Shown: positions 1 to 7,207 of the stretch, piece after piece
How the letters are laid out: each line of letters begins with the position of its first letter
Position numbering within the stretch: position 1 is the first letter of the stretch
NCBI RefSeq assembly: GCF_002204185.1
Contig: NZ_MXPU01000015.1
Location: 109,291-173,290 of the forward strand
DNA: 64,000 bases
DNA from: Rhizobium esperanzae
GTDB lineage: Bacteria; Pseudomonadota; Alphaproteobacteria; Rhizobiales; Rhizobiaceae
Direction of reading: 5' to 3'
The notes under the pieces: generated by a model
Database searches by the model: none
What the model was told of the DNA's origin: nothing
The model's input: only the letters and a program-made list of their open reading frames with translations
Program-made: the position numbers and the translations under genes

Positions 1-149
1 GCGCCGCCGTCCCGGCCAGCGACCGCGACGCCTATACGACGATCCCGACCGGAACGTCGCCGATGCTGACACCGCAGAGCATGTCGCTGGCCGATCGCGG
101 CAGCGGCAAATCTCCCGAAAGCAGCGATCCTGCTGTAAAGTTCGGTTAG
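1..149 (+). CDS. C-terminal fragment of an unknown protein
   Basis: An open frame (codons starting at base 3) runs from the window edge to a TAG at 147-149 and gives about 48 residues rich in Ser, Pro, Thr and Ala. The tail ends in Val-Lys-Phe-Gly. It looks like a flexible C-terminal tail and no domain can be recognised. The frame lies on the same strand as the DUF1192 gene and ends 157 bases before it. Function is unknown because the main body lies outside the window. Confidence 0.45.
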   Translation, partial: AAVPASDRDAYTTIPTGTSPMLTPQSMSLADRGSGKSPESSDPAVKFG

Positions 150-306
150 GCCCTCCTGCAAAAAGCCGCGCTGCGGTTTTCGCCTTGGCTCGCGAAAAAG
201 GAAAATGGGGAGGCGAGGCTGGATTTGGGGCGAATTGGCCTAAATTCCGATTCCCTATCGGCCGCATTTTTCGGCATTATGTTGCCGGCAGCATGGAGGA
301 GAACCG

Positions 307-498
307 ATGAGCTTTATCGATGACGACCGACCGCAGAAGAAAACCGCCCACGAGATCGGCGCCGATCTCTCCATGCTTTCGGTGGATGAGCTGAAGGCGC
401 GAGTGGAATTGCTGAAAGACGAGATCGCCCGGCTCGAAGCCGAAGCCGCCCGCAAGGCATCCGGGCGGCAGGCCGCCGAAAGCTTCTTCCGCTCGTGA
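307..498 (+). CDS. DUF1192 family small protein
   Basis: This 63-residue protein fits the DUF1192 family in size and pattern. It has an acidic N-terminus starting Met-Ser-Phe-Ile-Asp-Asp-Asp, then a charged helix from about residue 24 to 55 with leucines at heptad-like spacing (SVDELKARVELLKDEIARLE), which suggests a short coiled coil. A GGAGG stretch lies 6 bases before the ATG at 307. No enzyme motif is visible and the family has no settled function. It precedes rcdA on the same strand, but a 391-base gap with a terminator separates them, so they are probably not co-transcribed. Confidence 0.8.
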   Translation: MSFIDDDRPQKKTAHEIGADLSMLSVDELKARVELLKDEIARLEAEAARKASGRQAAESFFRS

Positions 499-573
499 TC
501 CGCTAAAAGCCTCAGAAGACAAGACCATTGGCAGGCAAAATGAGCCAACCTCAAGTCTTCATTCGGCACAATG

Positions 574-588
574 TTAATAAAATATTAA
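574..588. promoter_or_regulatory. Perfect CtrA box 1 (TTAA-N7-TTAA)
   Basis: TTAA at 574-577, seven bases, then TTAA at 585-588. This matches the alphaproteobacterial CtrA consensus. A TATAAG hexamer follows at 593-598, so the box would sit in the core promoter of whatever starts near base 605. The match is seen directly; binding is inferred. Confidence 0.65.
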
Positions 589-604
589 GCTTTATAAGGT
601 ATTA

Positions 605-715
605 CTGTACTCATCCAGGCTTTCTCTGGATCTCAGACAGTTTTCCACGCGGTGAATTGGTCTGATCTTTCTCCCTGTTTTACCTTGAGAGCCGCTTTTG
701 CGGCTCTTCTTTTTG
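605..715 (+). ncRNA. Candidate small RNA with intrinsic terminator
   Basis: The stretch between CtrA box 1 and box 2 has no ORF. It contains a hairpin (ATCCAG 613-618 with CTGGAT 626-631), a weaker CAGAC/GTCTG pairing, and ends in a clean terminator (AGAGCCGC 688-695, TTTT loop, GCGGCTCT 700-707, then a T-rich run). The TATAAG at 593-598 could be its -10 element, giving an RNA of about 110 nt. Rhizobial cell-cycle RNAs such as EcpR1 are of this size, but I could not compare sequences. Exact ends are guesses. Confidence 0.45.
688..715 (+). terminator. Intrinsic terminator upstream of rcdA
   Basis: An 8-bp perfect stem (AGAGCCGC/GCGGCTCT) with a TTTT loop is followed by TCTTTTTG. No gene ends shortly before it: DUF1192 stops 190 bases upstream. 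It therefore probably ends the small-RNA candidate. Confidence 0.75.
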
Positions 716-749
716 CCGCGGCCGGCGCATTTCCATGAAACTGTGGAGA

Positions 750-764
750 TTAACCCTTTCTTAA
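750..764. promoter_or_regulatory. Perfect CtrA box 2 upstream of rcdA
   Basis: TTAA at 750-753, the seven bases CCCTTTC, then TTAA at 761-764. It lies 126 bases before the rcdA start codon and downstream of the terminator at 688-715, so it can only serve rcdA. Together with box 1 it suggests direct CtrA control of the gene whose product promotes CtrA turnover. Confidence 0.7.
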
Positions 765-889
765 GAAACGGCTTGCGCATTTGCGCTAATGATACCATCT
801 TAAAGTCATAAAGACCGGGCGCGGAAACTTTTCCGTCAACCCCGGCGTTACCTGACCATAAGTAGCTGCGTGCAACAGGGACTATTGCG

Positions 890-1405
890 ATGTCGGAAGT
901 TGGATTGAACACGATCAGTTTTGCGGGCCGCGCGGCTGCATCCTCACAGTTCAAGGCACTCTATGCCGAAGGCATGTCGCTGGTCGAAGAGACCGCCGCC
1001 TATCTCGACGGCCAAGGCCGCGCAGCCTCCAAGGTTCTGCCGCGCATGGCATCCGTCCTCTACGCCGCGGAATCGATGCGGCTGACCACCCGCCTGATGC
1101 AGATGGCCTCGTGGCTGCTGCTGCAGCGCGCCGTCAACAACGGCGAGATGTCGCGCGACCAGGTGCTGGCCGAGAAGAACAAGGTCCGCCTCGACGGCTT
1201 CAACGTCGACCGCGCGGCACCCGGCTGGGGCGATCTGCCGGAATCCTTCCGTGACCTCGTCGAGCGCTCCCTGCGCCTGCAGAACCGCATCGCGCTGCTG
1301 GATCGCGAAATCTATCGTCCGGCTGAAGCCGTGATCGTTCATGACAATCAGAACAGCGTCCAGGCGCAGCTTTCTCTGCTGCAGACGGCCTTCGGCAACA
1401 ACTGA
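890..1405 (+). CDS. rcdA: RcdA homologue (DUF1465), CtrA degradation adaptor
   Basis: This 171-residue protein has the DUF1465/RcdA fold pattern: an all-helical core from about residue 18 to 150 with the conserved run of helices around 'MRLTTRLMQMASWLLLQRAV' and 'PESFRDLVERSLRLQNRIALLDRE'. In Caulobacter RcdA is a ClpXP adaptor needed for regulated proteolysis of the master regulator CtrA, and in Sinorhizobium it is linked to the cell cycle. AGGGA lies 9 bases before the ATG at 890. Two perfect CtrA boxes lie upstream and an intrinsic terminator follows at 1430-1462. Family assignment is from recognised sequence pattern; the adaptor role is inferred from homologues. Confidence 0.85.
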   Translation: MSEVGLNTISFAGRAAASSQFKALYAEGMSLVEETAAYLDGQGRAASKVLPRMASVLYAAESMRLTTRLMQMASWLLLQRAVNNGEMSRDQVLAEKNKVRLDGFNVDRAAPGWGDLPESFRDLVERSLRLQNRIALLDREIYRPAEAVIVHDNQNSVQAQLSLLQTAFGNN

Positions 1406-1429
1406 CCAGATCTGCTAAATCCTTTTTTG

Positions 1430-1462
1430 AACCGGCTGCGCGGTTGCGCGGCCGGTTTTTTG
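1430..1462 (+). terminator. rcdA terminator
   Basis: AACCGGCTGCGC pairs with GCGCGGCCGGTT (one G-T wobble) around a GGTT loop, followed by a run of T. It starts 24 bases after the rcdA stop. Confidence 0.8.
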
Positions 1463-1491
1463 TTGCCGCTGCGCACCGTTCTGCCAACGCA

Positions 1492-1514
1492 GAAAAGCCC
1501 GGCAGAACCGGGCT
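1492..1514 (-). terminator. rpmE terminator
   Basis: Read on the minus strand, AGCCCGG and CCGGGCT form a 7-bp stem with a 5-nt loop followed by TTTTCT. It lies 29 bases after the rpmE stop and faces the rcdA terminator. Confidence 0.7.
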
Positions 1515-1543
1515 CCTTGCGAAATTTCGTCAATCAAAAGCGA

Positions 1544-1765
1544 TTAGAGACCGAGGCCGCCGAAACGCTTGTTGAACTTGGAAACGCGGCCGCCGCGGTC
1601 CATGAGCTGCTGGTTGCCGCCGGTCCAAGCCGGATGCGACTTGGAATCGATTTCGAGGTTCATGACAGCGCCTTCCGAACCCCAGGTCGAGCGGGTTTCG
1701 TATTCGGTGCCATCGGTCATGACTACCTTGATCGTGTGATAGTCGGGATGGATGCCTGCCTTCAT
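1544..1765 (-). CDS. rpmE: 50S ribosomal protein L31
   Basis: Translation from the ATG at 1765 gives 73 residues that match bacterial L31 in length and pattern (MKAGIHPDYHTIKVVMTDGT at the start, then the conserved 'RGGRVSKFNKRFG' near the end). AGGAA lies just upstream, so this start is better than the longer frame beginning at 1804. The zinc-binding cysteines of the C+ type L31 are absent, so this is the zinc-independent form. L31 sits at the central protuberance of the large subunit. The gene is monocistronic, divergent from the ABC exporter at 1958 and followed by its own terminator. Confidence 0.96.
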   Translation of the reverse strand: MKAGIHPDYHTIKVVMTDGTEYETRSTWGSEGAVMNLEIDSKSHPAWTGGNQQLMDRGGRVSKFNKRFGGLGL

Positions 1766-1957
1766 AACAATCTTCCTGCGATACCGGAGTTCAATTTGCC
1801 GCATGCAGTTGCGGCCAACGAACCGATTGAATAAATGAAGCCGCAGTCGTGATGGCTACGGCTTCCCATTAGGATGCGGTGCCTATACATGAAGGACGCC
1901 GGGATAACAAGAGCCAACAGGCCGCATTAGCGGGTCCTGCAGGCGATCGGAGACGAT

Positions 1958-3757
1958 TTGGCAGAACAGGCACGGGCTGAGGAAAACAAGAGACAGTCGC
2001 TGCGGCCGCTCCGCAGGCTGACGCCTTATGTCATGCGCTATCGCGGACTGGTGGCTGGCGCGCTGATTTCACTGGCGCTTGCCGCCATCACCTCGCTGGC
2101 CCTGCCGCTTGCCGTGCGCCGCATGATCGATCATGGCTTCACCCAGCCCGACGGCAGCTTCATCAACAGCTACTTCGCCATGCTGATGGTCATGGCCGTC
2201 GTGCTCGCGACCGCCAGCGCGCTGCGATATTATTTCGTTATCACCATCGGCGAGCGCATCGTCGCCGATCTTCGCCGCGACGTCTTTGCCCATGTGACGC
2301 GGCTGTCGCCCTCCTTCTTCGACGTCAACCAGTCCGGCGAAATTGTCTCGCGGCTGACCGCCGACACGACGCAGATCAAGTCCGCCGTCGGCGCCACCGC
2401 CTCGGTAGCGCTCAGGAACCTCATCCTCTGTCTCGGCGCCATGGGCATGATGGTCGTCACCTCACCGAAGCTTTCAAGCCTCGTCATCGGGGCGATCCCG
2501 CTGATCGTCTTCCCGCTCGTCGCCTTCGGCCGCTCGGTGCGCAGGCGTTCCCGCGCCGCCCAGGATACGCTTGCCGAAGCGTCCGCCTTCGCCAACGAGA
2601 CGATCGCCGCAACCCGCACAGTACAGGCCTTCAACGGCGAGGACGCCGCAGCGAGACGATACGCCGGCGCCGTCGAATCTGCCTACGAGGCGGCCCGCGC
2701 CGCCATTCGCTCGCGCGCGCTACTGACGGGCATCGCTATCACCCTGATCTTCGGCAGCGTGGTCGCCGTGCTCTGGGTCGGCGCCCACAGCGTGCTGGCC
2801 GGCACGCTGTCTGCCGGCACGCTCGGTCAGTTCCTGCTCTACGCCGTGATCTCCGCGGGGTCGCTCGGCGCGCTGTCGGAGGTCTGGGGCGAACTTTCGC
2901 AGGCGGCCGGCGCCGCCGACCGGTTGACCGAACTTCTTGACGAGGTGTCGCCGATATCAGCCCCCGCCAACCCCGAGGCTCTCCCTTCGCCCAGCCGCGG
3001 CCGCGTCGAGTTTTCCGACGTGCATTTCGCCTATCCCTCGCGCCCCGGCAAATCGGCCTTGCATGGCTTGAGCTTCGCCGTCGCCCCGGGCGAAACCGTC
3101 GCCATTGTCGGCCCCTCCGGCGCCGGCAAGAGCACAGTCTTTTCACTGCTCTTGCGCTTCTACGATCCGCAGCAGGGCAGCGTGACGATCGACGGTGTCG
3201 ATGCCCGGCTGACCACACCTGACGAGTTGCGCCAGCGCATCGCCATCGTGCCGCAGGACGTCACCATCTTTGCCGCATCGATCCATGACAACATCGCTTT
3301 CGGCCGCCCCGGCGCCTCGCGTGACGAGGTCCGCGCCGCGGCCCTTGCCGCCCAGGCCGACGAGTTCATCGCCCGGCTGGATAGCGGCTACGAGACCGAG
3401 GTCGGCGAACGCGGCGTCACCCTCTCCGGCGGCCAGCGACAGCGCATCGCCATTGCTCGCGCCATCCTGAAGAACGCGTCCGTGCTGCTGCTCGACGAGG
3501 CGACCTCCGCGCTCGACGCCGAAAGCGAGACGCTGGTGCAGAAGGCGCTCGACGGCCTGGTAGACGGCCGTACGACGCTCGTCATCGCCCATCGGCTGGC
3601 AACCGTACTGAAGGCCGACCGCATCCTCGTCATGGACCAGGGCCGTGTCGTCGAGGAAGGCACGCATCAGAGCCTGATCCGCCACGGCGGCATCTATGCC
3701 CGCCTCGCCCGCCTGCAGTTCGACGCCGCCAACGAGGATGTGCTCGCCGCCAAATAG
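1958..3757 (+). CDS. ABC exporter half-transporter (MsbA/multidrug type)
   Basis: This 599-residue protein fuses an N-terminal six-helix membrane domain (about residues 25-310) to an ATPase domain (about 350-590). Walker A GPSGAGKST includes Lys391, the signature is LSGGQRQR, and Walker B VLLLDEATSALD and the switch His in 'VIAHRLAT' are all present, so it should be active as a homodimer in the inner membrane. The best start is the TTG at 1958 with GGAG six bases upstream; no in-frame ATG lies near. Substrate cannot be told from sequence: lipids and hydrophobic drugs are usual for this group. It stands alone, divergent from rpmE. Confidence 0.9.
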   Translation: MAEQARAEENKRQSLRPLRRLTPYVMRYRGLVAGALISLALAAITSLALPLAVRRMIDHGFTQPDGSFINSYFAMLMVMAVVLATASALRYYFVITIGERIVADLRRDVFAHVTRLSPSFFDVNQSGEIVSRLTADTTQIKSAVGATASVALRNLILCLGAMGMMVVTSPKLSSLVIGAIPLIVFPLVAFGRSVRRRSRAAQDTLAEASAFANETIAATRTVQAFNGEDAAARRYAGAVESAYEAARAAIRSRALLTGIAITLIFGSVVAVLWVGAHSVLAGTLSAGTLGQFLLYAVISAGSLGALSEVWGELSQAAGAADRLTELLDEVSPISAPANPEALPSPSRGRVEFSDVHFAYPSRPGKSALHGLSFAVAPGETVAIVGPSGAGKSTVFSLLLRFYDPQQGSVTIDGVDARLTTPDELRQRIAIVPQDVTIFAASIHDNIAFGRPGASRDEVRAAALAAQADEFIARLDSGYETEVGERGVTLSGGQRQRIAIARAILKNASVLLLDEATSALDAESETLVQKALDGLVDGRTTLVIAHRLATVLKADRILVMDQGRVVEEGTHQSLIRHGGIYARLARLQFDAANEDVLAAK

Positions 3758-3895
3758 AAGGCAGGCGCCTCTTGTCGCCCGAGACTAAAGCCTGGCTCCA
3801 CTGCGCCTCCCTGCGGTTGTCTTTCCCGCCTCCTGCCCTACCCTCTTCATGCCCCTGGGTGGGGATTGCTGTTGAAATCGTGGGAGGAGATGGGA

Positions 3896-4888
3896 ATGGC
3901 GCTTTCCAACATGACGCGACGCACGGGCCTCGCGCTCGCTTTTGGCCTGACTGCAATGCTGGGGCTCGGCAGCTCTGCTGTTGCTGCGGATTTTCCAAAC
4001 CGCGCGATCACCATGGTCGTGCCCTTCGCGGCCGGCGGCTCGACCGACGTCGTCGCCCGCATCGTCGCGCAGAAGATGTCGGAGGATCTCGGGCAGCAAG
4101 TGATCGTCCAGAACGTCGCCGGCGCCGGCGGCAATCTCGGCGCCGGCAACGTCGCCCGAGCCGAGCCTGACGGCTACACCATTCTGATGGGCACCGTCGC
4201 GACCCATGCCCTCAATCCGCTGATCCTGAAATCGACTCCCTACGACCCGGAGAAGGATTTCGCGCCGGTCTCGCTGCTCGTCGTCGTGCCGAACGTGCTG
4301 GTCGTCAATCCGGAATTGCCGGCAAAAACCGTGCAGGAACTGGTCGCGCTGCTGAAAGCCGAGCCCGATAAATATAGTTACGCCTCGTCGGGCAACGGCA
4401 CGCCGCTGCATCTCTCCGGCGAACTCTTCAAGTCCATGGCCGGCGTCAGCATGCAGCATATCCCCTATAAGGGCGCCGGTCCGGCATTGAACGACGTCAT
4501 CGGCAACCAGGTACCGATCATGTTCGACAACCTGCCCTCGTCCTCCAGCCACATCAAGGCGGGCACGCTGCGGGCGCTGGCGGTGACGACTGCCGAGCGT
4601 GCGCCTTCCTTCCCCGACGTGCCCACGATCGCCGAGTCGGGTATACCGGGCTACGAGACCTATACCTGGAACGCGCTTTTTGCCCCGGCCAACACACCGA
4701 GCGAGGTCGTAACGCGCCTCAACGCCTCGGCCAAGAAGGCGCTCGCCGATCCGGCCGTTACCGAACGCATGAAGGAATTCAGCGCCACCATCGTCGGCTC
4801 GACACCGGAGGAACTCGCCGCCCATGTGAAAGCCGAGATCGCCAAATGGGGACCTGTCGTCCAGGGCGCGAACATCCAGATGGAGTGA
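3896..4888 (+). CDS. Tripartite tricarboxylate transporter substrate-binding protein (TctC family)
   Basis: From the ATG at 3896 (GGAGG eight bases upstream) the protein is 330 residues with a Sec signal peptide ending near Ala-Val-Ala-Ala at about residue 28. The mature part starts with the family pattern 'FPNRAITMVVPFAAGGSTD' and keeps the ligand-loop motifs 'GAGGNLGAGNVARAEPDGYT' and 'PYKGAGPALNDVIG'. Such proteins deliver carboxylates in the periplasm to TctAB permeases. No tctA or tctB gene lies beside it in this window, so it is an orphan binding protein that must use a distant permease or act in sensing. The ligand is unknown. Confidence 0.88.
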   Translation: MALSNMTRRTGLALAFGLTAMLGLGSSAVAADFPNRAITMVVPFAAGGSTDVVARIVAQKMSEDLGQQVIVQNVAGAGGNLGAGNVARAEPDGYTILMGTVATHALNPLILKSTPYDPEKDFAPVSLLVVVPNVLVVNPELPAKTVQELVALLKAEPDKYSYASSGNGTPLHLSGELFKSMAGVSMQHIPYKGAGPALNDVIGNQVPIMFDNLPSSSSHIKAGTLRALAVTTAERAPSFPDVPTIAESGIPGYETYTWNALFAPANTPSEVVTRLNASAKKALADPAVTERMKEFSATIVGSTPEELAAHVKAEIAKWGPVVQGANIQME

Positions 4889-5046
4889 CGCCGAGTCTGT
4901 GCCGCCGCTCAACTCGCTTGCGTTCGACGGAAGCGGCGGCTGGACGCTGCGCAATTGATTTCTAATTAAGGTGGTGGAAAAGCTCACCATTTTGGTCTAG
5001 CCTTCGCCATGCTGAGGGTTGGAATTCAGCGTTTCGGGAGACATCA

Positions 5047-5235
5047 ATGTATAAATTCGAAGTCTACAAGGATAAATCAGGCGAATTCCGTTTCCGATTC
5101 AAAGCATCGAACGGCGAAACCATGTTCAGTTCCGAAGGCTACAAAGCGAAGGCGTCTGCTCTGAACGCCATCGAATCCATCAAGAAGAACTCGCCTGGCG
5201 CCGACGTCGTAGACCAGACCAAGGCCGAAGCCTGA
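5047..5235 (+). CDS. DUF1508 (YegP-type) small protein
   Basis: This 62-residue protein is one DUF1508 unit: it opens 'MYKFEVYKDKSGEFRFRFKASNGE', contains 'SSEGYKAKASALNAIESIKKN' and ends in a short charged tail. YegP in E. coli has two such units; this is the single-repeat form common in alphaproteobacteria. GGGAG lies 6 bases before the ATG. The fold is a small beta-sheet plus helix; cellular role is unknown. It is a lone gene. Confidence 0.88.
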   Translation: MYKFEVYKDKSGEFRFRFKASNGETMFSSEGYKAKASALNAIESIKKNSPGADVVDQTKAEA

Positions 5236-5367
5236 TCAAGGCGGCAGCAGCGGCTTGAACGCCGCTCTGTCTTTCCGCATCCGCGAGCAAACCGGCGCCT
5301 TCGAGCCCGGCCTGTTTGCTTGTGAGCTTAGGCGCCATTCACTTTTTCGCATATTATTTGAAACCCG

Positions 5368-5373
5368 TGTCGA
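5368..5373 (+). promoter_or_regulatory. TGTCGA element, possible ECF42-type -35 box
   Basis: TGTCGA lies 130 bases upstream of the YciI gene that precedes the ECF sigma gene. As I recall, ECF42 factors recognise TGTCGA at -35 and a CG(A/T)C-type -10. No exact CG(A/T)C is present 16-18 bases downstream (CCTC is at 5391-5394), so the site is tentative. Confidence 0.3.
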
Positions 5374-5503
5374 AATGACCTTTGGCTGCGCCTCATTGTC
5401 TCGGAACGGCTGAGCCGCTCCGCCGGCGTCACGGCTTTCGGGATATCCTTCTCCGACATCCGGACGCCTGGATTAACGCCAACAATGAGATCAGGAGTTT
5501 TCC

Positions 5504-5842
5504 ATGCAATATGTCCTTATCATTCGCGAAGCCCCAGAAGATTTCGCCCGGCGCGGTGATCCCGTCTATCGCGACGGCTGGATGGCCTACATCAAGGCGA
5601 TCGGCCAGGCAGGAATCGTGATCGCCGGCGCCGGGTTGACGAGCCCTGAGACCGGCACGATCGTGCGGCGCAAGGGCGAGAATCACGACGTTCAAGACGG
5701 CCCCTATCCGGAGGTCAAGGAACAGCTCGGCGGTTTTTACCTGATTGAGGTCCCCGATATCGACACCGCCCTCGAATGGGCGACGCGCGTCCCGATCTCC
5801 GACAAGGGCTCGGTCGAAGTGCGCCCGCGCCTGCAGATGTGA
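5504..5842 (+). CDS. YciI / DGPF-domain protein
   Basis: This 112-residue protein has the YciI-like fold with the 'DGPYPEVKEQLGGFYLIE' segment near residues 65-82, which is the DGPF signature. CAGGAG lies 7 bases before the ATG at 5504. The stop is only 7 bases before the sigma gene, so the two form an operon, the hallmark arrangement of ECF42-type sigma factors. The biochemical role of DGPF proteins is unsettled; links to stress have been proposed. Confidence 0.88.
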   Translation: MQYVLIIREAPEDFARRGDPVYRDGWMAYIKAIGQAGIVIAGAGLTSPETGTIVRRKGENHDVQDGPYPEVKEQLGGFYLIEVPDIDTALEWATRVPISDKGSVEVRPRLQM

Positions 5843-5849
5843 GGCCGCG

Positions 5850-7112
5850 ATGCCGCCCGATGCCGGACGCGCCGCCGAACAGGTGGCGCGTCAATCCTAC
5901 GGCAAGCTGGTCGCCTTTCTCGCCGCCCGCTCGCGCGACGTGCCGGCAGCGGAAGACGCGTTGTCGGAAGCGCTGGCTGCGGCCCTGCGCGTCTGGCCGG
6001 AACGCGGCGTCCCCGATAATCCTGAAGCCTGGCTGATGGTCGCCGCACGCCGCAACCTCATGCAGGCGGCCCGCCACCGCTCCGTCCAAGCCAACGCACG
6101 GGCGACGATATCGCTTGCCTTCGAGGAAGCGGAGGAACGCATGAACGAGGCCGGAAAATCCGTCTTTCCCGATGAGCGGCTGAAACTGCTTTTCGCCTGC
6201 ACCCATCCCGCCATCGATAGGTCGGTGCATACGGCGCTGATGCTGCAGACGGTTCTCGGCATCGAGGCGAAAACCATCGCCCGGAGCTTCGTCGTGTCAC
6301 CGGAAGCGATGAGCCAGCGGCTGGTGCGGGCCAAGGTGAAGATCCGCGAAGCCGGCATTCCCTTCGCCATTCCCCCCGGCCCCGCTCTATCGGGGCGCCT
6401 CGCCGCCGTTCTCTCAGCGATCTACGCCGCCTACGGCCTCGGCTGGGACGGCCTCGACGGTGAGGAGGAGCGCCATTCACTCGCCGGCGAGGCCATCTGG
6501 CTCGGCCGCGCGCTTCTCACGGTATTGCCCGACGAACCGGAAGCGATCGGCCTCCTTTCCCTCATGCTTCATTGCGAAGCCCGCCGCAGTGCCCGGCGCG
6601 ACGGCAACGGCCGATATGTACCGCTGGACGAGCAGGATACGGCGGCCTGGAATGCGATCATGATTGCGGAAGCGGATGTGCTGCTGCACAGGGCCGGAGG
6701 TTTCGACTGTTTCGGTCCGTTTCAGTGCCAGGCAGCGATCCAGTCCGTGCATGCGGCGCGGCGGTTTTCGGGAGCGACCGACTGGCAGGCGCTGACGACG
6801 CTCTACGCCGCACTCGTGACAATGAAGCCGACGCTCGGCGCACGTGTCGGCCAGGCAGCGGTGATCGGCAGGGCGGTGAGCGCGGCCGCCGGCCTGGAGC
6901 GGCTCGACACACTCGATCCGCGTGACGTCGTGGCCTATCAGCCCTACTGGGCCGTTCGCGCCTTTCTTCTGGCGCACGCCGGCGACAATATCGCGGCGGC
7001 CGATGCCTATATGACGGCGATTGGTCTCAGCGACAGTCCCGCCGTGCGCGACTTCCTCGCCAGCCGGCTGGAAGCAATTCCAGGAAAAGTGCGAAGCGGT
7101 TTTCCGTCCTGA
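5850..7112 (+). CDS. ECF sigma factor of ECF42/SigJ-like type with long C-terminal extension
   Basis: From the ATG at 5850 (GAGG just upstream) the product is 420 residues. Region sigma2 lies near residues 10-75 ('AAEDALSEALAAALRVWPERGVPDNPEAWLMVAARRNL'), sigma4 near 125-175, and about 240 further residues form a helical, TPR-like extension (DUF6596 type) that is typical of ECF42 factors and may replace an anti-sigma factor. It follows the YciI gene by 7 bases. The last dozen residues (Ile-Pro-Gly-Lys-Val-Arg-Ser-Gly-Phe-Pro-Ser) are encoded by a common rhizobial intergenic repeat, so the natural C-terminus seems to have been remade by repeat insertion. Confidence 0.88.
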   Translation: MPPDAGRAAEQVARQSYGKLVAFLAARSRDVPAAEDALSEALAAALRVWPERGVPDNPEAWLMVAARRNLMQAARHRSVQANARATISLAFEEAEERMNEAGKSVFPDERLKLLFACTHPAIDRSVHTALMLQTVLGIEAKTIARSFVVSPEAMSQRLVRAKVKIREAGIPFAIPPGPALSGRLAAVLSAIYAAYGLGWDGLDGEEERHSLAGEAIWLGRALLTVLPDEPEAIGLLSLMLHCEARRSARRDGNGRYVPLDEQDTAAWNAIMIAEADVLLHRAGGFDCFGPFQCQAAIQSVHAARRFSGATDWQALTTLYAALVTMKPTLGARVGQAAVIGRAVSAAAGLERLDTLDPRDVVAYQPYWAVRAFLLAHAGDNIAAADAYMTAIGLSDSPAVRDFLASRLEAIPGKVRSGFPS

Positions 7113-7117
7113 ATTGC
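7075..7117. repeat. Rhizobial intergenic palindromic repeat running into the sigma gene
   Basis: An imperfect inverted repeat (AATTCCAGGA at the left, TCCTGAATT at the right, with GAAAAGTGCG and GCGGTTTTCC inside) covers the last codons and the stop of the ECF gene. I recognise this pattern as a frequent rhizobial intergenic repeat. Copy number in this genome cannot be judged here. Confidence 0.55.
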
Positions 7118-7133
7118 GTAAAACAAAAGTTTA

Positions 7134-7170
7134 GAGCGGTTCAGCGCTTCCGTGAAAACCTGAACCGCTC
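7134..7170. repeat. Perfect 11-bp inverted repeat between convergent genes
   Basis: GAGCGGTTCAG (7134-7144) and CTGAACCGCTC (7160-7170) form a hairpin with a 15-nt loop between the convergent sigma and MotB-like genes. It lacks a T run, so it is either part of the same repeat family or a weak bidirectional terminator. Confidence 0.5.
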
Positions 7171-7207
7171 ACATCTAGAGCAGGTGCGCCAAGCCTCGCC
7201 AGGTTGG

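Larger units (their letters stand above)
499..889 (+). other. Non-coding region between DUF1192 gene and rcdA
   Basis: This 391-base gap has no convincing gene. It holds a hairpin just after DUF1192 (GAAGAC at 515-520 pairs with GTCTTC at 555-560, with an inner TTGGC/GCCAA stem), two perfect CtrA-type boxes (574-588 and 750-764), a hairpin at 613-631, and an intrinsic terminator at 688-715. The order box, structured segment, terminator, box, rcdA suggests one small-RNA unit and one rcdA promoter. Confidence 0.7.
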
